This document shows positions 26,526 to 36,076 of a DNA stretch of 64,000 bases, one piece after another. The translations under genes were made by a program, and so were the position numbers. Position 1 is the first letter of the stretch. Each line of letters starts with the position of its first letter. Below the pieces are notes generated by a model, which was not told where the DNA came from, did not search any database, and worked only from the letters and a program-made list of their open reading frames with translations. Source of the DNA: Bacteroidia bacterium (GTDB taxonomy: Bacteria > Bacteroidota > Bacteroidia > J057 > JADKCL01); contig JACJYV010000009.1 in NCBI GenBank assembly GCA_020635905.1, positions 62,001-126,000 on the forward strand. The letters are read 5' to 3'.

Positions 26526-27323
26526 ATGAAAAAACAAGAAGTTGAGCTGATCATTTGTAAGGTGTCCTCAAACGGGCAGGTCGCGCTGAATATGAAAATA
26601 TATCGTGATGGCACCACCTGTCGGGAGGGCAACGGTGGATTGCCAAACCTGGGAATTTCGGGGATGAGTTTTGGAGGGGATTCCAGTTATTTTGATCATT
26701 TGATGGCCTTCATCCCCGACAAGGTGCTGGAGCAGCCCATTTTTTACTAGGAAGAATGCCCCAACGGCCAGTTGGAATATGTGGTCGCGTTTTATGGGGA
26801 TTCAGGCAATGGTGAAACCAATGAACAGGCACAATGGAGGAAATCCACCGGCATTCGGATTGTGCTTGATACCCAGTCCACTTCAGAGGAAATCATTATT
26901 GGGCTGGTTGATTATATATCCCTTGAAGCGGCAGAAATTACCAACTCCTGGTATTTTGATGTGGTGATTATGGCCGTGTTTGGTTTCAAAAGTGCCAGTC
27001 TTTCCGGGCAGTCCTTCATTGGACACCCCAAAACCCGGGAGGAGACACAAACTGCGTTCGAAAATTATCTCAATCAGATCCAGCACAGCAACAGAAAATG
27101 GGATATTACCACTTTCTGTGAGGGCAAGACTTACCACAAAGACGGTGAAGTTCCCCAAAAATTTGTGATAATCCGGGATGGGGAAGCGCTGAATATGGGG
27201 TTCCTCCCTGTGAATGAAAATCCCTCAGGACCGTCCGATTCTCCCTCTCCCAAATCAGCCAAAGAATCTTCACCAAAGCCCCAAAACAAGCCTTTGGGAA
27301 AGCCCTGGTGGAAGTTCTGGTGA
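26526..27323 (+). pseudogene. Hypothetical gene interrupted by an in-frame TAG at 26748
   Basis: One reading frame runs from ATG 26526 to the stop at 27323 except for a TAG at 26748-26750. It encodes 74 residues before and 190 after the stop, and the coding character continues at once (...EQPIFY-stop-EECPNGQLEYVV...), with no frame change. The N-part has VELIICKVSSNGQ and an S-rich loop; the C-part has a Pro/Ser/Lys-rich linker ending in PWWKFW, as in many soluble hypothetical proteins. It could be a point-mutated pseudogene, a sequencing error (TAC/CAG/GAG to TAG), or a programmed readthrough. An internal restart at 26772 (GTG/ATG context) could produce the C-part alone. Confidence 0.7.
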
Positions 27324-27426
27324 GAGGTTCAATCCCCGGTCTGATTTATGTTTGTACTGCTGTGGATTCCGGCCAGGTCTTGGTGGATTCTGTCAGTATT
27401 TGAAAAATCACCCTGACGAATTTCCC

Positions 27427-28932
27427 TCACTTTACCAGCTTATACCGCCTTGCGGCGGCTTCAGCTTCCCCCTTTGGCAAAGCCAAAGGCTCGTCCAGGG
27501 GCTGAAAGCCATCCAGCTTGAAGTTGAGGTTGTACTCCAGTCCGGGTTGCAGGCCCAGCACGAATTTTCCATTTCCGTCTGTCTCGGCTTTGATGCTGGA
27601 ACGGCCCCTGCGGGCCGCAATCTTTACCCCGGCAAGGGGATTGCCCTCCTCGTCATACACAAAACCATAAAAGGGATTGAGGCGGATCACTCCGTAAATA
27701 TCGTCGGCGCCCACGCTGCCAGCCCGGTTGCTGCACACAAATCCGATCCCGTTTTCTTCGTCCATGATGAAGCCAAAATCGTCCTTGGGACTGTTGAGGG
27801 GAGCCCCCATATTGACCGGATCCCCGATTTCATCCTGATCGGGATCGACGCTGAAAATATCCAGGCCGCCCTGCCCACCCCGACCGTCGGTCGAGAAATA
27901 AAGGGTGCCGTCGGCGCCAACCGTGGGGAACATCTCGTGTCCTTTGGAATTGATATCTTCCCCCAGATTTCGGGGTTGGCCCCAGTTGCCCGCTGAGTCA
28001 CGTTCGACCACATAAAGGTCTGTTTCGCCCATTCCACCCGGCATATTGGAGACAAAATACAGCCTGCGGCCGTCCGGACTCAGGGCCGGGTGCCCCACTG
28101 AATATTTTTGGTTATTGAAAGGCAGAGATTCTCCTTCGCTCCATTTTCCATCCACCTCCACCGTGCGGTAGGTCGCCAGATTGACCATGCCATTTTCATC
28201 AGCCCCCGCTTCGCCTTTCTTGTAGGGATTGCGGGTAAAGAACATTTCCTTGCCGTCTTTGGAAAAGCAGGGGGTGGCCTCGTGGTAAGGAGTGGTCAGA
28301 TCGGAATGAAATAAGACGGGCTCGCCCAGGGTGAGGTTGCCATTATAAGCAGCCTGGTACAGGTCGAGGTAGGATTGGCCGGTGCGGTTGTCTTTTTTGA
28401 GGGAGCGCGTGCGCGACGAACTGAAGACCAGGGTGTTGCCCCGCAGCGCAGCGCCAAACTCCGCAGATTCCGTATTGAGGGCCAGCCGTTTTACTGAGAA
28501 TAACTCTTCTGATTGCAAAAATGAATCCAGGTTGCGGCAGGCATCCAGCAATTCTCCTGCGCGGGCGTCGTCGGGGTGGGAGGCCTGGTATTTTTCGAGC
28601 CAGGGAATGGCGTCCGGGTATTTGCGGCAGCTCATCAGCACCTGGGCATATTCGAGGAATAATTCTGTATCTGCACCCTTGAACTTCACCGCCCGCCCGT
28701 ACCAGCGGCGGGCATTGCCCACATCACTGATGTTGCGGTAGGAGCGCGCCAGCCCGGTTACGGCCTGTTTATTGCTCTTGTCCTGCTCCACGATCTTTTC
28801 GTAGATTTTGATCGCAGCCGGGTAGGAGGCCTCTGCATAGAGTTGGTTGGCTCTATCCAGAGCGGTACTCTGCCCCAGAGCGCAGATTGCCAGCATCAAA
28901 AGGCCGAAAAGGGTCGTTACTTGCCTGAACAT
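27427..28932 (-). CDS. TPR-PD40-carboxypeptidase-regulatory-like envelope protein, PorE-like without OmpA domain
   Basis: 501 residues. A signal peptide (TLFGLLMLAICALGQS) is followed by three TPR-like units (to ~115), then a WD40-like PD40 propeller (~150-400) with repeated PALSPDGRRLYFVSN, PCFSKDGKEMFFTRN and PTVGADGTLYFSTDG. The C-terminus (PFYGFVYDEEGNPLAGVKIAARR...) is a carboxypeptidase regulatory-like domain. This order matches T9SS component PorE and related OmpA-family proteins, but the protein stops after the regulatory domain and lacks the peptidoglycan-binding OmpA_C domain. A TTG-N20-TACTTTG promoter-like element lies upstream at about 28968-28997 on this strand. Confidence 0.8.
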   Translation of the reverse strand: MFRQVTTLFGLLMLAICALGQSTALDRANQLYAEASYPAAIKIYEKIVEQDKSNKQAVTGLARSYRNISDVGNARRWYGRAVKFKGADTELFLEYAQVLMSCRKYPDAIPWLEKYQASHPDDARAGELLDACRNLDSFLQSEELFSVKRLALNTESAEFGAALRGNTLVFSSSRTRSLKKDNRTGQSYLDLYQAAYNGNLTLGEPVLFHSDLTTPYHEATPCFSKDGKEMFFTRNPYKKGEAGADENGMVNLATYRTVEVDGKWSEGESLPFNNQKYSVGHPALSPDGRRLYFVSNMPGGMGETDLYVVERDSAGNWGQPRNLGEDINSKGHEMFPTVGADGTLYFSTDGRGGQGGLDIFSVDPDQDEIGDPVNMGAPLNSPKDDFGFIMDEENGIGFVCSNRAGSVGADDIYGVIRLNPFYGFVYDEEGNPLAGVKIAARRGRSSIKAETDGNGKFVLGLQPGLEYNLNFKLDGFQPLDEPLALPKGEAEAAARRYKLVK

Positions 28933-29322
28933 TTGGTGAAAATAAGAACCTTCCCCCTAAAAGCAAACAAAGTACTGGTCCTGTGAACTAAAGACAATTC
29001 TGGGGGATTAATTTTGGAGTCCTTAGGAGTGCTTTTTGGTCACGCAGAGGCCGCAAAGGGGTTGTTTCCCGCATTTGGTTGGTTGAAGGGTGCAAAGAGC
29101 GCAAAGCTGAAATGAAATAATTCCGTCCAGCCTAGTGTCCACCGCAATCAACGGAATCTGGGGCCAAAAATCCTGGCGCTCTATGCTTTATCCCACCCCA
29201 GGCTTGTTTTGCCATGCTAATGATTGTAAGCCACGTCCATAGAGGTTGTGGAATTCTGATCCGTTGCTTAGATTAAGGGAAAAATAGATCACCCGGTAAC
29301 ACATCCCTCAATCAGGTAATTT
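28933..29322. other. Intergenic region with CGCAGAGG/GCAAAG repeats
   Basis: 390 bases between divergent genes. It includes the promoter region of the PD40 gene. Near 29041-29108, the sequence CACGCAGAGGCCGCAAAGG and a second GTGCAAAGAGCGCAAAG resemble short imperfect intergenic repeats seen in many bacteria. I see no gene, and no clear terminator. Confidence 0.45.
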
Positions 29323-31809
29323 ATGAAACACCTTTATTACTACTTACCGCTGCTTTGGCTCGCTCCCCTTTTGATGGCCCCGACCTGCACCCCGGTCAGT
29401 TCCTTTCATCCCCGCCGAAGTATCATAAATCAACCCTGGGGCAATATTTCAAAGCCAAATACCCTCTTTCATACCTATTTTGGGGATGTCAATGGAGATG
29501 GGATCGATGATTTGGTGCAGTTTGATAAAAACAGAATCTTTGCCGCCAATGTCAATTTCAGGCGGGATGGCATTCTCCACAAATACCTTGATGTCAATAT
29601 CAAACGGCTGGTGCTGGGAGATTTCACCACTTCTGGCCGCGAGCATGGTCGGGTTCAGGTTATTGCCCTGACCACAGACAACAGCCTGATCTGTTATTCT
29701 AGCAGCGACGACAACCGCACCCTTTGGTGGTGGTTTACCCAGGGAAATTTTATTGCCGATAGCCAGGAGCCATTGGTGGGCGATTTTACCGGCGACGGGG
29801 CCGACGATATTTTGGTTTATGACCCGGGCAGAGGCACGCTGGAACTTTGGATTCGCACTGGCACCAATGTTTTTTTCCAGAAGGCCACCAACTTCAAACT
29901 GGGCAACCTGGAAGGCAAAGATCTGCGCAACCGCCAAATTTATGTGGGTGATTTTGGGCAGGAAGAGGGTCGGGCAGATCTGCTGATTGTGAACCGGGCC
30001 AACGGGCAGATTGATCGCTACGATTCAGTCACTGAGAATGGGGAAGTGAAATTCTGGTGGGCTTTTACCACTCAGGCTGGCTTTCTGGGCAATGCAGAAC
30101 AGCTTGCCGTGGGCAACCTGACGGGTGGCATACACGATGAAGTGATGATCATCAACGGCACCCAGTACAAATTTTTCCAGGCTGAATTCGAGAACAACGC
30201 CCTGAAACCCATTCCCGAGCTTCAGGCGGGAAATCTCGCAGGTAAGACAGGGCTTTTCCCTCAGTTTGGTCGCTTTGCCACCTGGGACAACGAACGGGGT
30301 GCCCACCGCGACGACCTCGTCATGCACAATTTCAGCACCAATTCCTTTCAGCAGTTTGATGCCCGTTTCGACCCCGGCCAAAGCAAGGACACCTATTGGT
30401 GGGCTTACTCCATTGGGGCTCCCCAGTTTCACCGCGGCTGGCCCGACCGCAAGGTGGACAAATGGATCATTCCCAAATGCAGGTTCACGGATGTGGCCGC
30501 CACCCCCAATAACGACGCATATTATAACGACCTCTTTACCAAATCAGGTGAAGAGATCTGGGGGATGTACAGGTATTTTCATGATCAATCCTATGGTGGG
30601 GTCGGGTTGGATGCGAAGGTGCCCTCAGGCTGGAAAGACATGGGTAAAACCCATAACTGGGGCCTGGGCAACCTGCACCGTTTCTTCCTTTCCAACTCTT
30701 TTGAGACTGGCAGTAACATTCAGTATTGGGAATTTACCCTGGAAGATTTGGGCAATAATAAGGTGAGATTGAAGTGTGTGGACAAATACCTTTGCTCCAG
30801 CGCCACCCAGGACGGGGACCGTTTCTGGACCTGGGCACCCATCCCGGCCGGGCACGATGCGTATTATGAGTTTGAAAAAATTCCCGCTGGCAACGGACGG
30901 TTCAGGTTTAAGCATACCCATTCGGGAAAATTTATTACCACCGAATCCAACTCAGCCGGGGCAGAAATCGTCATGAAGGGCCCCATCCCGGCCGGGCAGG
31001 AATCCAAATTCAACTTCGAACTGCTGGACCAGGGGGGAGGACTCTTTATCTTCAAACACCAGGCTTCAGGCAGGTATGTGCAACGCCCCCTGCATAACCG
31101 CTATTTTACCTGTCTGGAATGCCTGAAAGCGTATAATGAGAAACTTTCCGACTACCGCGGCGCAGTGTCTATTTATAATGCTGGAGACATTGATATCGGG
31201 GCCATCACGGGTATCCTGGTTAATCTCCATACGGAACGGTTTGATCAGAATCTGGTGGCGCATGAAATGACCCACGTATATAATCTGAATCATTCCTGGG
31301 ACGACAAGAACCGGGAATACTGGGATCCCTGGGATGTGCAGGGGAGTACTCCGGACAATCTGGGCAGGTTTGTAGGAAATTATGCTTCCTCCGGGCCGGG
31401 CATCCATGCCTGGAATAAACAGAAGCTGGGCTGGATTCCCGAGGAGAGAATGTCACGTCTGCCCGGCGATTTCCCCAATCCCACTGAAATTACCCTGGCT
31501 GAACTCAACCGTCCTGAGTGCAACGGATTCATGATGGTTTCCCGGGATATCCCTTTTACAGGGGAGAAGCTTTTCTTTGAATTGCGAGAGCCCCGGGAGT
31601 GGGATCAGGGATTTCAAAGGATGGCCGTGTATGTAAGGAGGATAGATGGGAACGGAGTGAGTTACCTTCAGGCCCAGGGGAGAGGAGGAGGTTTCAGGAA
31701 TGGCGCTCAGGTATTACAGGGTGAAAAATACCAGGGCTTCAGCATGACCATGGAGGTACTGGAAATAGATTCTGTCAATGGAACTGCGCGGATTAAACTG
31801 ACCCGCTGA
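29323..31809 (+). CDS. Secreted VCBS-propeller / beta-trefoil / zinc metalloprotease protein
   Basis: 828 residues with an N-terminal signal peptide (YLPLLWLAPLLMAPTC region). Residues ~45-380 hold FG-GAP/VCBS-type units (YFGDVNGDGIDDLV, VGDFTGDGADDILVYDPG), Ca-binding propeller blades. Residues ~475-600 resemble a fascin/actin-crosslinking beta-trefoil (CVDKYLCSSATQDGD..., FKHTHSGKFITTES...). The C-terminal part has HEMTHVYNLNH (His647, Glu648, His651, His657), an HExxHxxxxxH zinc site, followed by DPWDVQGS where M6/M11-like peptidases usually have a Met-turn Met, and HAWNKQKLGWI, typical of M6-like relatives. It is probably exported and acts on an extracellular polymer; the substrate is unknown. 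The Met-turn residue is Gln673. Confidence 0.7.
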   Translation: MKHLYYYLPLLWLAPLLMAPTCTPVSSFHPRRSIINQPWGNISKPNTLFHTYFGDVNGDGIDDLVQFDKNRIFAANVNFRRDGILHKYLDVNIKRLVLGDFTTSGREHGRVQVIALTTDNSLICYSSSDDNRTLWWWFTQGNFIADSQEPLVGDFTGDGADDILVYDPGRGTLELWIRTGTNVFFQKATNFKLGNLEGKDLRNRQIYVGDFGQEEGRADLLIVNRANGQIDRYDSVTENGEVKFWWAFTTQAGFLGNAEQLAVGNLTGGIHDEVMIINGTQYKFFQAEFENNALKPIPELQAGNLAGKTGLFPQFGRFATWDNERGAHRDDLVMHNFSTNSFQQFDARFDPGQSKDTYWWAYSIGAPQFHRGWPDRKVDKWIIPKCRFTDVAATPNNDAYYNDLFTKSGEEIWGMYRYFHDQSYGGVGLDAKVPSGWKDMGKTHNWGLGNLHRFFLSNSFETGSNIQYWEFTLEDLGNNKVRLKCVDKYLCSSATQDGDRFWTWAPIPAGHDAYYEFEKIPAGNGRFRFKHTHSGKFITTESNSAGAEIVMKGPIPAGQESKFNFELLDQGGGLFIFKHQASGRYVQRPLHNRYFTCLECLKAYNEKLSDYRGAVSIYNAGDIDIGAITGILVNLHTERFDQNLVAHEMTHVYNLNHSWDDKNREYWDPWDVQGSTPDNLGRFVGNYASSGPGIHAWNKQKLGWIPEERMSRLPGDFPNPTEITLAELNRPECNGFMMVSRDIPFTGEKLFFELREPREWDQGFQRMAVYVRRIDGNGVSYLQAQGRGGGFRNGAQVLQGEKYQGFSMTMEVLEIDSVNGTARIKLTR

Positions 31810-31864
31810 GTCAGGCAATGATCCAATTTACTGTATCCAACGTATCTGAAAAATAAACTGACCT

Positions 31865-32533
31865 ATGCTACGCATCATTCTTTTTGTACTTCTTTTTATC
31901 GGCTGTGAGCAATCAGAAATGGCTGTTTCCTACAAAGCGGAGCCAGCCAAACCTGTGCGCTTTCTGGCCCTGGGCGATTCTTATACGATTGGGGAATCGG
32001 TCGCGACCAACAACCGCTGGCCCCTGCAACTGGCCAATCAATTGAAAGCTTCCTCCGTTCAGGTAGATACCCTGCAAATCATTGCCACCACAGGCTGGAC
32101 GACCCGCGATTTGCTCAATGGCATTTCTGCAGCCAATCCTCCTGAAAATTTCAACCTGGTTTCGCTCCTGATCGGGGTTAATAATCAGTACCAGGGCAAG
32201 AACTTCCACCAGTACCTCTCAGAATTCCCCCTTTTGCTGAATCAGGCCATTCGTCTGGCTGGCGGGGATACCTCGGCCGTTTTTGTGGTCTCGATCCCTG
32301 ATTATGCTTACACCCCTTTTGGAGGAGGAAATGCAGGCATCAGCAGCGAAATAGATCAGTATAATGCGGCTGCGCAAGAAATGTGCGGCCAGTATGGCAT
32401 TCCTTTCATTGATATTACCCCCATCTCCCGCGAAGGCCTGCAACGCCCCGAACTGGTGGCCCGCGACGGACTGCATCCCAGCGGCATCCAGTACCGCGAA
32501 TGGGTTGAATTGATAAGGGCGAAGTTGTTTTGA
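31865..32533 (+). CDS. SGNH/GDSL-type esterase lipoprotein
   Basis: 222 residues. The signal peptide ends in the lipobox FIGC (Cys14). FLALGDSYTIG has the nucleophile Ser39, GVNNQY is the Asn block, and DGLHPSG contains the catalytic Asp201/His204 pair. It is a complete SGNH hydrolase and probably sits in an envelope membrane acting on acyl or acetyl esters. A heptamer array starts 4 bases after its stop. Confidence 0.85.
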   Translation: MLRIILFVLLFIGCEQSEMAVSYKAEPAKPVRFLALGDSYTIGESVATNNRWPLQLANQLKASSVQVDTLQIIATTGWTTRDLLNGISAANPPENFNLVSLLIGVNNQYQGKNFHQYLSEFPLLLNQAIRLAGGDTSAVFVVSIPDYAYTPFGGGNAGISSEIDQYNAAAQEMCGQYGIPFIDITPISREGLQRPELVARDGLHPSGIQYREWVELIRAKLF

Positions 32534-32536
32534 AAG

Positions 32537-32578
32537 CGGTCAGCATTCAGCTATCAGCTTTTAGCGTTCAGCGGTCAG
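32537..32578. repeat. Heptamer array, six units ending CAG/TAG
   Basis: Units CGGTCAG, CATTCAG, CTATCAG, CTTTTAG, CGTTCAG, CGGTCAG, in exact 7-base register. They lie directly after the esterase stop codon. Confidence 0.9.
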
Positions 32579-32597
32579 TTCTGTTAAAATGTTTCTT

Positions 32598-32637
32598 AAC
32601 CGTAAACCGTAAACCGTAAACCGTTCAGTAAACCGTT
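32598..32637. repeat. Heptamer array AACCGTA, opposite orientation of the 4571 array
   Basis: AACCGTA x3 and AACCGTT in register (32598-32625), then a fifth AACCGTT after five extra bases. The reverse complement of AACCGTA is TACGGTT, the same unit as the 4571-4640 array. It ends directly at the stop of the TspO-like gene. Confidence 0.85.
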
Positions 32638-33421
32638 ATTTATATACACTTCCCCTAAAGACCCGCTCAGCTATGGAAAGAATGATCAGGCCCATTCCGA
32701 CGCTGGTGGAAATGATCATGCCAATTTCGGGGCGGTGCAAAGCGAGGGTTTTCATCAGAATGCCAAAGAGAGCCCAGACGGTAACCAGCGAGAGGAAAAT
32801 ATCGCCCCGATCCAGAATGGCCCACAAGGCAACCATGGTAGCTACCACAATGACCAGCATAGCCCAGGCTACTTCGGGCAGTCCAAAACCATCCCAATGG
32901 TAAGAAACCAAAACCGCCGTGACATTGGCCACGGTGGCAATGATGATCCAGCCCAGATACACGCTGAATGGAAGATGGATTAGCAAACGGTTGGAGCGCT
33001 TGAGTTCCCCTCTGCCTATCTTCAGCCCAAAATAGATTTTACAGAGGCAAACCAGGATAAACAACATAACCCCCAGGGAGAGGAGCACCATTTTATAATG
33101 CCAGGCGAATATCCATCCTGCGTTTCCCAGACAGGAAAGCACAAACCAAATCCCGATCCCCTGGGTGAAGGGTACATTATCCTTGAACGCGCTGAAGGCG
33201 CGTGCCACGTGGGTCACCACAAACATGCCCAGCAGTAAATATATCACCCCCCAGATAGCAAAGGTGAATCCCGCGGGGACAAATAAATTGGGGTAAAGGG
33301 CGGATAATTCACCTGTATTTACCCCGTTGATCGGCAGAATATTAGCCAATGCATTCACTGTTACCATACCCAGAAAGGAAATCAGGTTGAGAATGGCAAG
33401 TAATTTGGTGGAAAGCTTCAT
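32636..33421 (-). CDS. TspO/MBR-related tryptophan-rich membrane protein
   Basis: 261 residues, seven hydrophobic segments. The N-terminal block VNALANILPINGVNTGELSALYPNLFVPAGFTFAIWGVIYLLLG is typical of Bacteroidota proteins annotated as tryptophan-rich sensory proteins; further Trp residues lie in helices (AGWIFAWHY, LGWIIIATVA). The usual TspO length is ~160, so this is a longer branch. Any ligand (porphyrin, sterol, carotenoid) is inference. ATG 33421 is chosen; a longer reading from 33472 is non-conserved. Confidence 0.7.
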   Translation of the reverse strand: MKLSTKLLAILNLISFLGMVTVNALANILPINGVNTGELSALYPNLFVPAGFTFAIWGVIYLLLGMFVVTHVARAFSAFKDNVPFTQGIGIWFVLSCLGNAGWIFAWHYKMVLLSLGVMLFILVCLCKIYFGLKIGRGELKRSNRLLIHLPFSVYLGWIIIATVANVTAVLVSYHWDGFGLPEVAWAMLVIVVATMVALWAILDRGDIFLSLVTVWALFGILMKTLALHRPEIGMIISTSVGMGLIILSIAERVFRGSVYK

Positions 33422-33540
33422 AGCAGGGCGTTTGGGTGAATTTACAAATTTTAGGGGGAAATTTCCGATCATTTAAGGTCAGGAAATGTCGATTTTCCAA
33501 TGTCTGAACAACCAACCAGAGCCAAAGGTCCCACATTTGC

Positions 33541-33575
33541 CAAACCAATAACCAACAACTAACAACCAAAAACCA
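33541..33575. repeat. Heptamer array, five units of the ACAACCA type
   Basis: Units CAAACCA, ATAACCA, ACAACTA, ACAACCA, AAAACCA in exact 7-base register. They end 5 bases from the stop codon of hrpB (minus strand). Confidence 0.85.
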
Positions 33576-33580
33576 CCTCC

Positions 33581-36076
33581 TTACTTCAGTCCATTACTTT
33601 TCTTGGTGCCTTTTACTGCCATAGCTGTCAGGGCATCTTCGGGCCAGTAATGCTTCGAATACCGGCCTCTCAGGTCCTTGCGGACCTCGGGATAGACATT
33701 GGTCCAGAAGCTTCGCAGGTCCTGTGTGACCGCCGCAGGGCGCATGGCGGGGGTAAGCAGATGGATCAGAACGGGAATCTGCCCGCCGTTGACCCGGGGG
33801 GTGTCCAGCAGGCCAAACATTTCCTGCAGACGGGCTGCCAAAACGGGGGGCTTGCCATCGGGGAAGTACTCCAACCCAATCCTGCTGCCAGTGGGTATCT
33901 CCAGGTGAGTGGGAGCCAGTTCTTCCATTTGGGTGGAAAGGTCCCAGGAGACCATGCCCTGCAGCAAACCTTTGAGGTCAATCCGCCTGAGTTGGTTACG
34001 GCTTTGGACTGGCCCCAGCCAGGGTGCCAGCCAGTTTTCTAAGGAGCCAAGTAAATACTCTTTGTTCAGATTTGGCCATGGGCTTTCCAGGCCGCCATTC
34101 CAGTGGTGAAGGCTTTGCAGGCGGACCAACCAGGATTCAATTTCTTCATCCCAGGGCAGGAGGGAAGGATCATTTCTAATCGCTTCACAAATCACTTTTG
34201 CTTTGGCCTCCTCACTGACTCCGCTCAGGGTACGGCTGGAAATCACCAGATCCCCGATCCGCAATTCTTCCCGGGCCGAAAGTTGATCCGTTTCTTTATT
34301 CCATTCCACCTTTTCCTCCCGTTGATGCATTTCCTGCAGGGCCAGGGGATCCACGGGAGCAGCCAGAAATATGCGCCCTTCCTGCTGGCCGCCGTCCATG
34401 TGAGCAATGGCCAGCCAGGGTTCGGAAATCAAGGGATCGCCTTCACTGAGGCGGACCCGCCCCCCCTGGGCAAGGCGATAGACCTCAGAGTGAGGCGCAA
34501 GTTGGCGGGCAATCCGTTCAGGATAAGCCGCGGCAATGAGGCGCCCGGTTTCCTCTCCCTCACGGGCCGGGCTTTCAGTTTTGACTTTCAACAGGCGCCG
34601 CCAGTTGGCGGCCAGTTGGTCAATGCGCTTCCAGCGGTTGAGGTCACCCGGAACCCGTAGCTTCTGCCTGAGTTTACCCAATTCATCCACCCTTCGCACC
34701 AGATCGGCGCTGCTACCCCGGGGCATGGGGTCCCGTTCCTCGAGCATGGCTGCCACATCTGCAGCCAGATGACTCAAACCCCATTCTCTCCCCTTGATCA
34801 GCAGGTGCGCAATCCTGGGATGGGTGGGCAGGGCCAGCATTTCCTGCCCGGCTCTGGTAATCTGCCCGGCTTGCAGGGCCTCCAATTGGTTCAGCAGGTC
34901 TTCGGCCTGTCTGAGATTCCCTTCGGGCGGCGGCGTGGGCCACCCAAGTTCATACACGTTTTCAACTCCCCATTGGGCCAGCTCGAGCCGCAAAGGAGCG
35001 AGATCAGCACTCAGAATCTCGGGCTGGCGCTGGTCTTCGAGATAACGGTGGGCTGCTTCGGCCCACAGGCGATAGGCGGTGCCCGGACCCAGGCGGCCCG
35101 CCCGCCCGGCCCGTTGATCGGCGGCATCTTTGGTCACGGAGACCGTTTCCAAACGGGTAAGTCCGGTCCGCGGATTGAACCGTGACACCCGGGCCAGGCC
35201 GCTGTCCACCACGGTGGTGATACCCTGGATGGTAAGACTGGTTTCAGCAATGGAGGTGGCCAAAACCACTTTGCGCAGGCCTCCAGGGTGGGGTTGAATG
35301 GCTTCCTGCTGTTCCCGCAGAGAAAGATTCCCAAACAAAGGGTGAAAGCTGATTCCCCTGACCTCTTCCTCCAATGCTTCCTGACAACGACGGATTTCGG
35401 CTTCGCCCGGAAAAAATGCCAGTATATCGCCTTCCGTCTCCCTTACGGCTTTGCGAATGGCCCGGACCATGTTGGGGATCAGCGGGCTGTCTGCCGGGTA
35501 ATCCAGGTATTGGTAGGAAATGGGATACTGCCGCCCCTGGCTGGTCAGGATGGGAGCCTGGTCCATGATGCGGGCCAGGTATTCTGTGTCCAGGGTGGCT
35601 GACATGATCAGCAATTTCAGGTCATCCCGCAGGATTTCATTGACCTGACGACAAAGGACCAGGGCAAGGTCGGCATGGAGGCTGCGCTCATGAAATTCGT
35701 CGAAGATGACCAGCCCGACCTCTTCGAGGGCGGGATCGCTTTGCAGCATGCGGGTCAGGATCCCCTCGGTAACCACTTCCAGGCGGGTGGCCGCACTTAC
35801 TTTGTTCTCAAACCGGACCCGATAGCCGATGGTTTCGCCCAGGGCGCTGCCATGGTTTTGGGCCAGGCGGGCAGCGACCGCTTTGGCTGCCAGACGCCGT
35901 GGTTCCAGCATGATGATCTTTTTGCCCTGCACATATTCCTGATCGAGCAGGGCCAGCGGAAGCAGGGTACTTTTTCCGGCGCCGGGTGGCGCCTGAAGGA
36001 TGACACTGGGTGAAACAGCCAAGGTCTCCAGCAGTTGGGGGAGGATTTCTTCTATGGGCAGGGGCTCAGGCGCCAC
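33581..36076 (-). CDS. hrpB: ATP-dependent DExH helicase HrpB
   Basis: 831 residues from a GTG start, close to the normal HrpB length. The Walker A block is QAPPGAGKSTLLPLAL, then IIMLEPRRLAAKA, VIFDEFHERSLHADLAL (DEFH box), IMSATLD, VLATSIAETSLTIQGI and QRAGRAGRLGPG. The C-terminal region carries the HrpB_C-type sequence ARLQEMFGLLDTPRV...IPVLIHLLTPAMRPAAVTQDL..FW...YPEVRKDLRGRYSKHYWPEDP-like end. HrpB is a cytoplasmic RNA helicase of uncertain target. An upstream extension in this frame is read through the ychJ gene and is rejected; the GTG overlaps the ychJ end by 11 bases. Confidence 0.9.
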   Translation of the reverse strand: MAPEPLPIEEILPQLLETLAVSPSVILQAPPGAGKSTLLPLALLDQEYVQGKKIIMLEPRRLAAKAVAARLAQNHGSALGETIGYRVRFENKVSAATRLEVVTEGILTRMLQSDPALEEVGLVIFDEFHERSLHADLALVLCRQVNEILRDDLKLLIMSATLDTEYLARIMDQAPILTSQGRQYPISYQYLDYPADSPLIPNMVRAIRKAVRETEGDILAFFPGEAEIRRCQEALEEEVRGISFHPLFGNLSLREQQEAIQPHPGGLRKVVLATSIAETSLTIQGITTVVDSGLARVSRFNPRTGLTRLETVSVTKDAADQRAGRAGRLGPGTAYRLWAEAAHRYLEDQRQPEILSADLAPLRLELAQWGVENVYELGWPTPPPEGNLRQAEDLLNQLEALQAGQITRAGQEMLALPTHPRIAHLLIKGREWGLSHLAADVAAMLEERDPMPRGSSADLVRRVDELGKLRQKLRVPGDLNRWKRIDQLAANWRRLLKVKTESPAREGEETGRLIAAAYPERIARQLAPHSEVYRLAQGGRVRLSEGDPLISEPWLAIAHMDGGQQEGRIFLAAPVDPLALQEMHQREEKVEWNKETDQLSAREELRIGDLVISSRTLSGVSEEAKAKVICEAIRNDPSLLPWDEEIESWLVRLQSLHHWNGGLESPWPNLNKEYLLGSLENWLAPWLGPVQSRNQLRRIDLKGLLQGMVSWDLSTQMEELAPTHLEIPTGSRIGLEYFPDGKPPVLAARLQEMFGLLDTPRVNGGQIPVLIHLLTPAMRPAAVTQDLRSFWTNVYPEVRKDLRGRYSKHYWPEDALTAMAVKGTKKSNGLK

